From positions 4,774,001 through 4,838,000 of the forward strand of contig NZ_CP155079.2 of the NCBI RefSeq assembly GCF_039634365.2: a stretch of DNA of 64,000 nucleotides, in the 5' to 3' direction. This document shows positions 53,447 to 62,719 of the stretch, piece after piece. The translations under genes and the position numbers were made by a program. How positions within the stretch are numbered: the first letter of the stretch is position 1; the number at the start of each line of letters is the position of its first letter. The notes beneath the pieces are model-generated. The model worked only from the letters and a program-made list of their open reading frames with translations, was not told the DNA's origin and made no database searches. Source of the stretch: Mucilaginibacter sp. PAMB04168. GTDB lineage: Bacteria; Bacteroidota; Bacteroidia; Sphingobacteriales; Sphingobacteriaceae.

Positions 53447-56224
53447 CTAATACTGCACCAGCTTAACCGGACCCAACAACCCCGATGGCACAGGCTTCCA
53501 GTTCGCGGCGTCAAACGGTTTGTAGTTGATGTTCACGAAATTAATCTCGTGGTATTTGCGCCATTCAATGTTATGCTGATCCATGTAACGGATGCGGTTA
53601 GCCATCAGGTTATCTACTTCAACCTTGATGGTATTCTGCCCTGCTTTTAGAAAACTGCCTACACGGGCTTTGAATGGAATACTCCATAAAATACCCACTT
53701 CTTTACCATTGATCCATACCCGGGCACTTTCATCTACCTGCCCTAAATCTAATACGTACTCACCTGCTGTTTTAGCAGGCAGGGTAAACGTACTGGTATA
53801 AACGCCGGTACCAGAAAAGTTAACGGCTGTAGTATCTCCCAAGTCGGTCCATGAGGTTAACTTGCTCAATTTTTTAGGAGCAGGCAATGTAGGGCCACCC
53901 TGCGTAAACGCTAAACTCCAGGTACTTTCGAGTTTAACCTCACCGGTTGGTTTTTCCAGATACTTCCATTTTGACGATGTTGCTTTGGCTTGCATACTGG
54001 CAAACAAGATTAGCGCCTCGCCCGATTGCAGTTGCACGCGGACATAAGTTTTTTGTTTTGTTGTGGATGCTGATGCCAAACCGAAGCTGCCGCTTTGCGG
54101 ATCCATAATTGTAATCGAAGCAAACGCACCGTTCAGTGGTATGCGGGTATCTATAGCTTTTGGCGTATGGTTAACTAAATAATAATATTTGCTGCCATTT
54201 ACATCTCTGCGAATAAACTGCAAACCTGTTTCCACCAATTTTTCGGCCGGCACCGATGCAGCTGTAAGCGCATCATCTAAATCTGCTGACAGCAACACTT
54301 TACCTGCGCCTACCGCAGCTTGTTTTACGCCGCCCGAATTAGAAAACTTTAAGGTTGACAAAAGCTGTTTCAGCTTTGCTCTGCGGCCTTCAACATCTGC
54401 CAGGCCGGGTACGTCTTCGGGCAACTTTTGAAAGATCACCGTTGCTCCCTGTGCAGCCAGCTTTACTATTTGCTGCAAAGTTTCAACCGGCATCATAGTA
54501 CATTCGGGCACAACTAAAACTTTATAATTGGCGTTAGCGCTTGTTTTTACACCTGCTGTGGTACCGATGCTTTTAGATAAGGCCAAATCGGATACAAAAT
54601 CCAGGCTATAGCCCTTTTTTTGCAGGTTGGTTGCATTTTTGTAAAATGCGGTTGGAATCAACCACTCATTAATATCATGAATGGCCAAGGGCATATCTAA
54701 ACCTTTATGATGGTTCCAGGCATCATAAATTGGCCAGTACATCAATATCTCATTATCGGCCTTGCCTGCTTGCAATACCGACTGGCAGCGCGTAATATAT
54801 TCATTTAACCCCTTGCCGTGGCTCCACAAGCTATTATCGGGCACCATATTCATGGAGGCATAAAACAACCAGCCCGGGAACTTCACATCCTCTGGCGAGT
54901 AAGTGGTTCCGTGATAGAAAACATGATTAACACCGGATAGAAATATCTGCTCTACCTCGGGCTTACATTGCGAGTAAGAAGTTTTAAAATGCTCCGTTAA
55001 CCAGGTAAACGTCTCAGAAGAAACCAGCGGTTTACTGTTCACATGCCCTGCCGATGAGGCGAATTTGAGCATTATCGGGTTAGGGTCTACATTGCGCACG
55101 TCTGCACTATCACGGCGTAAGCCCGGGATATTAAACTTACTGGAACCAAATGTCTCGCATTCCGGGATGTCAACCGTTCCATATAAATCAAGCAAGTTGC
55201 CCGGCGAACCGTGCGACTGGTTTTTAGTTAGACTTTTTAATCCATGCGCCCAGTTAGTCCAGTTTTGGGTAAAGTTATGCAATAGCATGTTGCTCATGGT
55301 TTCGCGGTAATCGGACTTTACGCGGCCTATGGCTTCCTTATCATCCTCGCTCATCAACTCGCGCAGATGCAGGCGCAAATCATAGCCATGATCTTTTTGA
55401 AAGGCATCAAACAACACCGGCGACCAGCTGGCGCCGTAAACCTCATAGCTGTCGTTAAAGTAAGCTCGTACGTTAGGCCGGCCACTTTTGTAAGCATTGG
55501 TAAAACGAGCCAGGTAAGTATCGGTAGCTGTTTTAGATAAGTGATCCAACGTATAACCTTCACCACCCGGGGCGGCACGTTTAACTTTTTGCAGCGTTTT
55601 ACCTGCAAAGGCTGCATAAATTTCGGTTTTGGCAGTTACCGGTGGCATGTTAAAATTGCCATTAGCATCTACCTTACTCATTACGTTAGTGGCATTGCCT
55701 TTTTCGTCATAAGCCACCAAGGCTTGCAATACGGCCACATCACGTTGTTTAGGGTCGTTTACACGGATGGCATCTTTTACAATCTCGCCCGGGTTAAGTT
55801 TATATGTTTGCACAATCAACCGTGTTGCCGCATCAGCAGGCTTAATCTGCGGCCCGCCAAAGGGCCAGCCTGTACCGGTATTCATATCCACACCCATGCC
55901 TAATTGCGAGGCTGTAGTAGCGGTGTAATTAAACATATCCATCCACTTGGGTGAAAGGAAATCAATGTATCGGCTCTCGTAACCAATGGCACCATAAATA
56001 GGCGTTACCTCTACCCCGCCAAAGCCGGCTTGCTGGTATTTGCGCAGCAGCATGCCAATATTTTTTTGGTCAACGGCATTACCCATCCACCACCAGCGGG
56101 TCCACGGGCGGGTTTCTTTTTTAACTGCAGGCCAAACATTGGACTGCTTAACTTTGGTTTGTGCCGTTGCAGATGTAGCAACCACACAAAAAGTACTGAT
56201 GTATAAAAGTCGCTTGATAAACAT
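53447..56224 (-). CDS. Alpha-L-rhamnosidase, GH106 family, secreted
   Basis: A 925-residue protein with a signal peptide (LLYISTFCVVATSATAQ). The start RPWTRWWWMGNAVDQKNIGMLL, FGGVEVTPIYGAIGYESRYIDFLSPKW and VDMNTGTGWPFGGPQI is the GH106 signature. The middle has FNDSYEVYGASWSPVLF and HVFYHGTTYSPED, and the C-terminus carries a galactose-binding-like beta-sandwich (ARVWINGKEVGILWSIPFKA). It removes terminal alpha-L-rhamnose. The L-rhamnose mutarotase gene is 23 bp upstream on the same strand, which supports rhamnose as the product. Length is normal. Confidence 0.9.
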   Translation of the reverse strand: MFIKRLLYISTFCVVATSATAQTKVKQSNVWPAVKKETRPWTRWWWMGNAVDQKNIGMLLRKYQQAGFGGVEVTPIYGAIGYESRYIDFLSPKWMDMFNYTATTASQLGMGVDMNTGTGWPFGGPQIKPADAATRLIVQTYKLNPGEIVKDAIRVNDPKQRDVAVLQALVAYDEKGNATNVMSKVDANGNFNMPPVTAKTEIYAAFAGKTLQKVKRAAPGGEGYTLDHLSKTATDTYLARFTNAYKSGRPNVRAYFNDSYEVYGASWSPVLFDAFQKDHGYDLRLHLRELMSEDDKEAIGRVKSDYRETMSNMLLHNFTQNWTNWAHGLKSLTKNQSHGSPGNLLDLYGTVDIPECETFGSSKFNIPGLRRDSADVRNVDPNPIMLKFASSAGHVNSKPLVSSETFTWLTEHFKTSYSQCKPEVEQIFLSGVNHVFYHGTTYSPEDVKFPGWLFYASMNMVPDNSLWSHGKGLNEYITRCQSVLQAGKADNEILMYWPIYDAWNHHKGLDMPLAIHDINEWLIPTAFYKNATNLQKKGYSLDFVSDLALSKSIGTTAGVKTSANANYKVLVVPECTMMPVETLQQIVKLAAQGATVIFQKLPEDVPGLADVEGRRAKLKQLLSTLKFSNSGGVKQAAVGAGKVLLSADLDDALTAASVPAEKLVETGLQFIRRDVNGSKYYYLVNHTPKAIDTRIPLNGAFASITIMDPQSGSFGLASASTTKQKTYVRVQLQSGEALILFASMQAKATSSKWKYLEKPTGEVKLESTWSLAFTQGGPTLPAPKKLSKLTSWTDLGDTTAVNFSGTGVYTSTFTLPAKTAGEYVLDLGQVDESARVWINGKEVGILWSIPFKARVGSFLKAGQNTIKVEVDNLMANRIRYMDQHNIEWRKYHEINFVNINYKPFDAANWKPVPSGLLGPVKLVQY

Positions 56225-56247
56225 AGCGTAGTGTTTAGATAGTGAAA

Positions 56248-56559
56248 TTAATCCAGGTGAAAAACCGGTGTAAGCGGCGTACTTACCGGCGAATTATCTG
56301 GATTGGTTTCCATAATATCGGCCATATAGGCCCACCATTTTTGTACAATTTCGGTTGTGCCTAAATCCTGCGATGACTGGCCCGACTGCAGTTGAACGCC
56401 AAATAGCATATTGGTCTCTTCATCCAGAAAAATAGTATAATCGCTTATGCCATTTTCCTTCAACAAGGCCGAAAGTTCAGGCCATATCTCGGTATGCCGT
56501 TTTGTATATTCATCTTTAAAGCCAGGTTTCAGCTTCATTTTAAAGGCTACTTTTTGCAT
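56248..56559 (-). CDS. rhaM: L-rhamnose mutarotase
   Basis: A 103-residue protein of the RhaM/DUF718 family. It begins MQKVAFKMKLKPGFKDEYTK; Tyr18 and His22 fall exactly where the catalytic residues of the E. coli enzyme lie, and WWAYMADIM follows in the second half. It interconverts alpha- and beta-L-rhamnose so that cytoplasmic rhamnose isomerase receives its preferred anomer. It lies between the GH2 and GH106 genes in the same direction, which ties the operon to rhamnose release. There is no signal peptide, so it is cytoplasmic. No other rhamnose catabolism gene is in the window. Confidence 0.92.
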   Translation of the reverse strand: MQKVAFKMKLKPGFKDEYTKRHTEIWPELSALLKENGISDYTIFLDEETNMLFGVQLQSGQSSQDLGTTEIVQKWWAYMADIMETNPDNSPVSTPLTPVFHLD

Positions 56560-56682
56560 AGGTGTTTTTTTTCAATATTGTTATTCAGAGTTGTATGCAA
56601 GAAATCTTGTTCATTATGCTAAACTAAACACGGAACAGATCTCTACCATTCGTTTGAGATAACAGAAATGATTATTTTTTCA

Positions 56683-59625
56683 TTATTGTCCTTTTCCGCT
56701 TTTAGCGGGAGCTGGCGAAGGCGTAGTATCAAACAGTTCATCTTTAACCGGTCTGGTAAAATTTTGCTGGCCCTTGCCCGCTTGCTCCAACAAACCAAAG
56801 TAAAAATATAAGGTGCGCTTGGCAGTGCCGTTTAGATGGTTAAGCTCGCCGTTGGGGCCTAATTTAGGGGTGTTCATATCCACACCCAAAGCCAGCTTTG
56901 TACCCATGGGCGGTATAGCATCTAAAAAAGACAAATTACCTGACGGCAAAGCAGGAGCCGGTTTTATGCCCGACAATCCATAAAAATCAAACAAACGCAC
57001 ATATAAATTCGGTTCTTTGGCTGCTATTAAAAACTTGCCTTGTACGGTATTTAATTCCATCCAGGTTATATCGGCAAAGTAGCCTTTAAACTCAGGGAAT
57101 ATCCAGGGAGCACTGCCGGTTTGGGTGTTATTATAGGCATTGATCCACACATCATCGGCCACCCCTTGTAAACGATTTTTCCAAACGCGGTATGGGCCTT
57201 TACCCAGCCATTTGGCCCCCAACACGTAATTTTCAGGATAATTAAAGGTAATGCCGGCATAAGGGTAATCGCCTTGTGGCAAATTGTACTCATAATCGAG
57301 ACTTACCCAGCCGCTGTTAAACATTTTCCAGCGGGCGTATTTTAAGTCGCCGGTGTAGCTCACCTCTACCAGTTCGCCATCGGCTTCCTGACGGTGTTTA
57401 ATGTCTTTAAAAGTGGCAGTGCCGCTTACCAGCGCCGGGCCGCCGCCAAAGTTTAATGGATCGCCGCTGTTACCCGTAAGCGACCGGATCTGACCGTTGC
57501 GTGTATTAAAGGTCAAAGCGATGGCGCCCGATTTGAGTTGCAGAGTTGAATCTGTTTCGGTTACTGCAACCGGGTTTTTACCGGTTAAGGTCATAACGCT
57601 GTTCAGCAGGCGGTCATTGTTATTTTTCCAAACCCAGCGGTAAACCAGGTTTTTGAACGGGTCATAAGCCGAAAGCGTTAGCGCATCATAGCTTTTCCAA
57701 TCCGCGGGCAGGGGCACCTGCAGTTCACCTGCAGCTACCGGTGCAACTGAAGGACCATTTAACGTACCTTTTTTGCGTGTTATATAACCACCATCATTTT
57801 CATTAGGCTTACGATAATCAATTAATTCCCAACTGTAGGTACACTGATTAAGATTAGTGAAATGGAATCGGTTCTCTACCGGTATACTGCCATTAAAATT
57901 GGCAGGAAGCGTTTTCATGGTGATATGCACCGGTGAGAATATCTCACGCAGGGCAAAAAAGCTGCCTTCCTTTTCACGGTGCGGCCCAAGCACACCATCG
58001 GGCGCGTTTACACCATTTACGTCGATGATGCCGTTTTGGTCTGTACGCACGATGCCTTCATCAACCAGGGCCCAGATGAAACCACCGCCCGAGCGTTTCG
58101 ATTTCCAGTGCAGGTCCCAGAAATCAGACATGCTGGTAGCAGCGCCACCATCATCCTGTGCATGCAAAAACTCAGTAGGCATATAAATGTTGGTGTCGGC
58201 CAATATGTTTTTGGTGCTGTAGTAATCTTCGTAGTGGTTACAATCAATGCCATTGTAAGCATTGCCCGGGCGGTGATGCGGGTGTATAACCGGGCGTTTC
58301 GAAAAATCGTATTGTGTAAAGTACTGATCGAGCTCTTTGTTAGTACCACCCTCATTACCGTTATCCCAAAATATGATAGACGGGTGGTTCAAATCGCGCA
58401 GCACCATTTCTTTTACCAACTTTTTACCAGCGGCCGTGCTGTAATACTTTTGCCAGCCGGCCAGTTCATCCAGCACATATAAACCTAAAGAGTCACATAT
58501 CTCCAGGAACTTCTTATCGGGCGGGTAATGCGACATGCGTACGGCGTTCATGTTCATTTCCTTCATCAGCTTCACGTCCATCAGCTGTATATCGTCGTTC
58601 AGGGTCCTGCCTGTTTCGGGCCACCAACTATGGCGGTTAATACCCTTCATTTTAATGTTGACTCCGTTGAGGTAAATGCCATCACCCTTGCGTATCTCAA
58701 TAGTACGGAAACCAAATTTCTCAGTAGTTTGATGAATAACACTACCACCCGATTTAAGCGCTACGTTTACCTTGTACAGGTTAGGCGTTTCTGATGTCCA
58801 CAACAAGGGATTATTTACACGGGTTGCTATATTTACCACCGTATCTGTTGCTTTTACATTGGCAGTAATGCTTTTTACCAGTTTGCCTTTTAAATCGGTT
58901 ATCTGGGCAACCACCTGTAGGGCTTGCTTTAAGTGCTCGGGGTAAACCTGCATTTTAAAATCGCCGTTCGCTTTGGCATCTACTGCTACTTGTGCTATGT
59001 GCTGTTTAGGATAAGCAGCCAGGTAAACGGGGCGAAAGATGCCGCCAAAAATCCAGTAATCGGCCAAACGCTCCGCATTGTTTACCGATGCATCGGCCGA
59101 CATTTTACTTACTCTGGCTTCCAGCAAATTGCTGCTGCCAAATTTCAGTTTGTTGCTGATGTTATATTTAAACTCATAAAAAGCGCCCTGATGTTTTTCG
59201 CCGGCTGCCTTGCCATTGATTTTAACTTCGGTATCGGTCATCGAACCCTCAAAAACCAGGTACACATCCATATTAGCCCAAGCCTGCGGCACCTGAAAAT
59301 TGAGCTTATAGATACCCTGCTCATCGGCAAAGCGGAAGTTTTTGCCGTAGGTTTTATAATCGCGGCCATAATTGTAACTGCCAAAGCCTTGTTGCTCCCA
59401 GCAGGACGGCACGGCAATTTTGGTCCAGTAACCGCTTTTGCGTCCACCGGTGCAATAAAAATCCCATTGTACATTAGTGCGGTTATCTTTACCCGAAAGA
59501 TATTTGATTTGCCGGGTGCCCGGTGCCGGAGCAGCCGCCTGCGTACGGATGCTTAAAATACCCAACAGCAAAGCAAAGACAAGTTTTAATCGCGAAAAGG
59601 AAACAAAGTAAGTGTTGATCATCAT
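56683..59625 (-). CDS. GH2 family glycoside hydrolase (beta-galactosidase-like), secreted
   Basis: A 980-residue protein with a signal peptide (LVFALLLGILSIRTQAAA). GH2 domains in order: the jelly-roll sugar-binding domain (about 45-205), the immunoglobulin-like domain (210-310), the TIM barrel (312-600) and C-terminal beta domains. The acid/base is Glu425 in FWDNGNEGG and the nucleophile Glu485 in MPTEFLHAQ. LKGINRHSWWPETG opens the barrel. It probably removes beta-galactosyl residues; GH2 also includes glucuronidases and mannosidases. It is the first gene of the rhamnose-linked series, 123 bp before rhaM, and divergent from GH43-GH28. Confidence 0.88.
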   Translation of the reverse strand: MMINTYFVSFSRLKLVFALLLGILSIRTQAAAPAPGTRQIKYLSGKDNRTNVQWDFYCTGGRKSGYWTKIAVPSCWEQQGFGSYNYGRDYKTYGKNFRFADEQGIYKLNFQVPQAWANMDVYLVFEGSMTDTEVKINGKAAGEKHQGAFYEFKYNISNKLKFGSSNLLEARVSKMSADASVNNAERLADYWIFGGIFRPVYLAAYPKQHIAQVAVDAKANGDFKMQVYPEHLKQALQVVAQITDLKGKLVKSITANVKATDTVVNIATRVNNPLLWTSETPNLYKVNVALKSGGSVIHQTTEKFGFRTIEIRKGDGIYLNGVNIKMKGINRHSWWPETGRTLNDDIQLMDVKLMKEMNMNAVRMSHYPPDKKFLEICDSLGLYVLDELAGWQKYYSTAAGKKLVKEMVLRDLNHPSIIFWDNGNEGGTNKELDQYFTQYDFSKRPVIHPHHRPGNAYNGIDCNHYEDYYSTKNILADTNIYMPTEFLHAQDDGGAATSMSDFWDLHWKSKRSGGGFIWALVDEGIVRTDQNGIIDVNGVNAPDGVLGPHREKEGSFFALREIFSPVHITMKTLPANFNGSIPVENRFHFTNLNQCTYSWELIDYRKPNENDGGYITRKKGTLNGPSVAPVAAGELQVPLPADWKSYDALTLSAYDPFKNLVYRWVWKNNNDRLLNSVMTLTGKNPVAVTETDSTLQLKSGAIALTFNTRNGQIRSLTGNSGDPLNFGGGPALVSGTATFKDIKHRQEADGELVEVSYTGDLKYARWKMFNSGWVSLDYEYNLPQGDYPYAGITFNYPENYVLGAKWLGKGPYRVWKNRLQGVADDVWINAYNNTQTGSAPWIFPEFKGYFADITWMELNTVQGKFLIAAKEPNLYVRLFDFYGLSGIKPAPALPSGNLSFLDAIPPMGTKLALGVDMNTPKLGPNGELNHLNGTAKRTLYFYFGLLEQAGKGQQNFTRPVKDELFDTTPSPAPAKSGKGQ

Positions 59626-60016
59626 AGGCTAATTATCATTCAACAATGATTAAAATCACATCCGCATTGGTTGTGGTTTCATTATACTTTTTTAGCCAAA
59701 GCACGGCCAGCAATTATGCAGTAATTCAGACATTTTTGAGTTACAGCACAAAGCCTTTTTGCGGGCTAAAAACGGCATTATTGTATTATTATGGTTTTTA
59801 ACTGGTTTTGGGGCTCAATGTACTCACTCGGCTACTTTCATCTATCCTGAACCATCATGTTTTTGTAAGCAAACTTATGTAATATCTTAGCATTTGATTA
59901 ATAACAACTGCGGCATGATGCCACAGGATGGTTAGTTAAAAATGGATATATAGGTTAGCGTTGCCAATTTAATTTTTCGCCTGGTAAGCTACCAATTACA
60001 AAACTACCTATTTTGC
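59626..60016. other. Divergent intergenic region between the GH2 and GH43 operons (391 bp)
   Basis: No gene is seen. It must hold the promoters of both CAZyme operons. A minus-strand TAAGTTTG at 59870-59877 could start the GH2 series with a leader of about 240 nt; no convincing plus-strand TAnnTTTG box is present (nearest is CTATTTTGC at 60008-60016). No AraC- or LacI-type palindrome stands out. Confidence 0.4.
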
Positions 60017-61027
60017 ATGATGAGTTACTTTTCTTTGTCTATTGTTAAAGTTGCCTTATGGCTTGGCTTACCTGCGTTTTTAAGCAACCAGGCAAGCCGG
60101 CAATTTGTAACACCCACCGATACCCTTATCAAGTCAAATGGCAACCCCATCATCAAACATAAATATACGGCCGACCCGGGCGCTATGGTTTATAAGGAGA
60201 AGGTTTACTTGTACACCGGCCACGACGTTGCGCCCGAAAAGCAGGCCCGCTATGTGATGCACGACTGGCTATGCTTTTCATCAACCGATATGGTTAACTG
60301 GACCGAGCACGCCAGTCCGCTTAAAGCAAGCGATTTTGCCTGGGCTAAAGACGATGCGTGGGCTAGCCAGGTAATTGAGCGTAACGGTAAATTTTACTGG
60401 TATGTTGCTATTACACACAATACCATACATGGCAAAGCCATAGGTGTGGCTGTTTCTGACAGCCCTACGGGGCCTTTTAAGGATGCCCGGGGCTCGGCGC
60501 TTGTTACTAACGACATGACTACCGGCCAAACCAAAATTAGCTGGGATGATATTGATCCCACTGTTTTTATAGACGATGATGGACAAGCCTATCTCATTTG
60601 GGGTAACACAGCCTGCTATTACGCGAAACTCAAAAGCAACATGACGGAGCTTGATGGCCCTATACAAACGTTTACAGGCTTGCCGCATTTTACCGAGGCT
60701 CCCTGGATACATAAGCGCAATGGTTGGTATTACCTTTCATACGCGTATGAGTTTCCAGAAAAGATAGCCTATGCTATGAGCCGCAGTATTACCGGCCCCT
60801 GGCAGTACAAAGGCATTATTAATGAGATAGCCGGAAACTCCAACACCAACCACCAGGCCATTATTAACTTCAAAGGCAAAGATTATTTCATCTACCATAA
60901 TGGTGCTCTAGCTGCTGATGCAGGCGGTTTTCACCGTTCGGTTTGTATCGATTACTTATACTACAATAAGGACGGGACTATAAAACGGGTGATTATGACG
61001 AGTGAAGGAGTTAAACCGGTGAAGTAG
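60017..61027 (+). CDS. GH43 family glycoside hydrolase, secreted
   Basis: A 336-residue five-bladed propeller enzyme with a signal segment (IVKVALWLGLPAFLSNQA). The GH43 triad is visible: the base Asp53 in YTADPGAMV, the pKa-modulating Asp180 in WDDIDPTVFIDDDG and the acid Glu227 in FTEAPWIHK. The family contains arabinofuranosidases, xylosidases and exo-galactanases; with GH28, GH51 and GH2 around it, arabinan or galactan side chains of pectin are likely. It is a single-domain form. The GH28 gene begins 26 bp later on the same strand, so they form one operon. Confidence 0.9.
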   Translation: MMSYFSLSIVKVALWLGLPAFLSNQASRQFVTPTDTLIKSNGNPIIKHKYTADPGAMVYKEKVYLYTGHDVAPEKQARYVMHDWLCFSSTDMVNWTEHASPLKASDFAWAKDDAWASQVIERNGKFYWYVAITHNTIHGKAIGVAVSDSPTGPFKDARGSALVTNDMTTGQTKISWDDIDPTVFIDDDGQAYLIWGNTACYYAKLKSNMTELDGPIQTFTGLPHFTEAPWIHKRNGWYYLSYAYEFPEKIAYAMSRSITGPWQYKGIINEIAGNSNTNHQAIINFKGKDYFIYHNGALAADAGGFHRSVCIDYLYYNKDGTIKRVIMTSEGVKPVK

Positions 61028-61053
61028 AATTCCAGTTCAAACCATATCGACTT

Positions 61054-62559
61054 ATGAAAAAAACAGCTTTATTTTTTATACTGATATTCATAACCTCTAC
61101 CCTTTTTGCTCAAGCAACATGGTACAACGTACGTACATATGGTGCAAGAGGCGATGGGCAAACACTGGATACGAAAGCTATTAACCAAGCCATTGATGCG
61201 GCCTCGGCAGCGGGTGGTGGCACAGTATATTTTCCGGCAGGTAATTACCTAAGCATTTCTATACACCTCGAAAGTAAGATCACTTTACGTTTGGAGCAAG
61301 GCTGCACGCTCATAGCGGCCGATACCGGTTATGATGAGCCGGAGCCGAACCCAGCAGGCGGCAATTACCAGGATTTTGGCCATAGCCACTGGCATAACAG
61401 CTTAATTTGGGGTGAGAATCTGGAGGATATTTCCATTATTGGGCCTGGCAAAATATACGGCAAAGGGTTAACCCGCAGCTCATTCCCTAAAGCAGGGCAG
61501 GGCAACAAGGCCATTGCACTGAAACTTTGCCGTAATGTGATGCTGAAAGATTTTACCTTATTGTACGGTGGCCACTTTGGTTTGCTGGCCACCGGTGTGG
61601 ATCACCTTACTATTGATAACGTAATGATGGATACTAACCGTGACGGCATGGATATAGACTGCTGCCAGAACGTACGGATAGCCAACTGCGCTGTAAATTC
61701 TCCCTGGGATGATGGCATTTGCTTAAAAAGTTCTTACGCTTTAGGCTACAACCGTGCCTGCGAAAACATCACGATCACCAACTGCAACGTAAGCGGGTTT
61801 GACCGCGGAACTTTTGCCGATGGCACCTACCAGCGTAAAGAAGCGCACCTGGTGCCCGACCATGAGGGCCCTACAGGTCGCATTAAATTTGGTACCGAAT
61901 CGAACGGCGGTTTTAAGAACATTGCCATTAGCAACTGTACCTTTCAGTTTTGCCGCGGACTGGCACTCGAAACGGTTGATGGCGCCAGTTTAGAAGATAT
62001 TACCATCACTAACATCACTATGCGCGATGTTGTGAACTCGCCTATATTTTTACGCCTGGGTGCCCGCATGCGCGGCCCCGCTGGTACACCAGTAGGTAGT
62101 TTAAAACGGATAATCATCAGCAACCTGATGGTGTACAATGCCGACTCACACTTTTCATCGCTTATAACCGGCATACCCGGGCATGATATTGAAGATGTGC
62201 AACTCAACAACATTCGCATTTACTACCGTCCGCTTGACTCGGCCACCAGCAAAATACAGCAAGTGGTACCTGAACACGAAAAGCTTTACCCTGAACCCGA
62301 AAAATTTGGCGTGTTACCCGCTTACGGTTTCTTTATCCGCCACGCTAAAAACATTAAGCTGAATAATGTGGAGGTAAGTTATTTAACTACCGAACCCCGT
62401 CCGCCGTTTATATTCAACGATGTGAAAGGCATTATCCTTAACCAGGTAAAAGCACAGGTACATGCAGGGCAGCCAATGTATAAGTTGAATAAAGTAAGTG
62501 GCTTCGAAATTTTGCCCGAGAAATGGTTTAACAAGAAACTGATTGAAGAAGTGAAGTAA
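61054..62559 (+). CDS. GH28 family protein (polygalacturonase-like), secreted
   Basis: A 501-residue right-handed beta-helix protein with a signal peptide ending LFAQA. It opens YNVRTYGARGDGQTLDT, typical of pectin-acting beta-helices. The GH28 catalytic acids appear in NRDGMDID (195-202) and SPWDDGICLKS (Asp219, Asp220). The canonical GHG motif is not seen; GRIKFGTESNGG stands in that place, as in a bacterial subgroup. It probably removes galacturonate or a related residue from the non-reducing end of (rhamno)galacturonan oligomers in the periplasm. It is the second gene after GH43. Confidence 0.87.
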   Translation: MKKTALFFILIFITSTLFAQATWYNVRTYGARGDGQTLDTKAINQAIDAASAAGGGTVYFPAGNYLSISIHLESKITLRLEQGCTLIAADTGYDEPEPNPAGGNYQDFGHSHWHNSLIWGENLEDISIIGPGKIYGKGLTRSSFPKAGQGNKAIALKLCRNVMLKDFTLLYGGHFGLLATGVDHLTIDNVMMDTNRDGMDIDCCQNVRIANCAVNSPWDDGICLKSSYALGYNRACENITITNCNVSGFDRGTFADGTYQRKEAHLVPDHEGPTGRIKFGTESNGGFKNIAISNCTFQFCRGLALETVDGASLEDITITNITMRDVVNSPIFLRLGARMRGPAGTPVGSLKRIIISNLMVYNADSHFSSLITGIPGHDIEDVQLNNIRIYYRPLDSATSKIQQVVPEHEKLYPEPEKFGVLPAYGFFIRHAKNIKLNNVEVSYLTTEPRPPFIFNDVKGIILNQVKAQVHAGQPMYKLNKVSGFEILPEKWFNKKLIEEVK

Positions 62560-62665
62560 TTGCCCGCCATTGCACACTTTGACGTGGTATGTTGCAAAAC
62601 CCTTTTTTGGTTGTACCCTTATAGTTTGAGTTGCTTAATTTAACCAGCACAATCTTAATATAAAA

Positions 62666-62697
62666 CAAAAGACCCGAGCATATACCCAGGCCTTTTG
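62666..62697 (-). terminator. Probable terminator of the GH31 gene
   Basis: CAAAAGACC pairs with GGCCTTTTG with one mismatch (62666-62674 with 62689-62697), and a T-rich stretch follows on the minus strand. Confidence 0.4.
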
Positions 62698-62719
62698 CTA
62701 AACCAATCAAATTAAGGTA

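Noticed and set aside
57857-58482. Long plus-strand frames inside the GH2 gene
   Set aside because: Antisense shadows of a well-conserved GH2 catalytic domain with no motif of their own.
59856-60016. Possible plus-strand small gene in the GH2-GH43 gap
   Set aside because: No frame of useful length with coding character is present.
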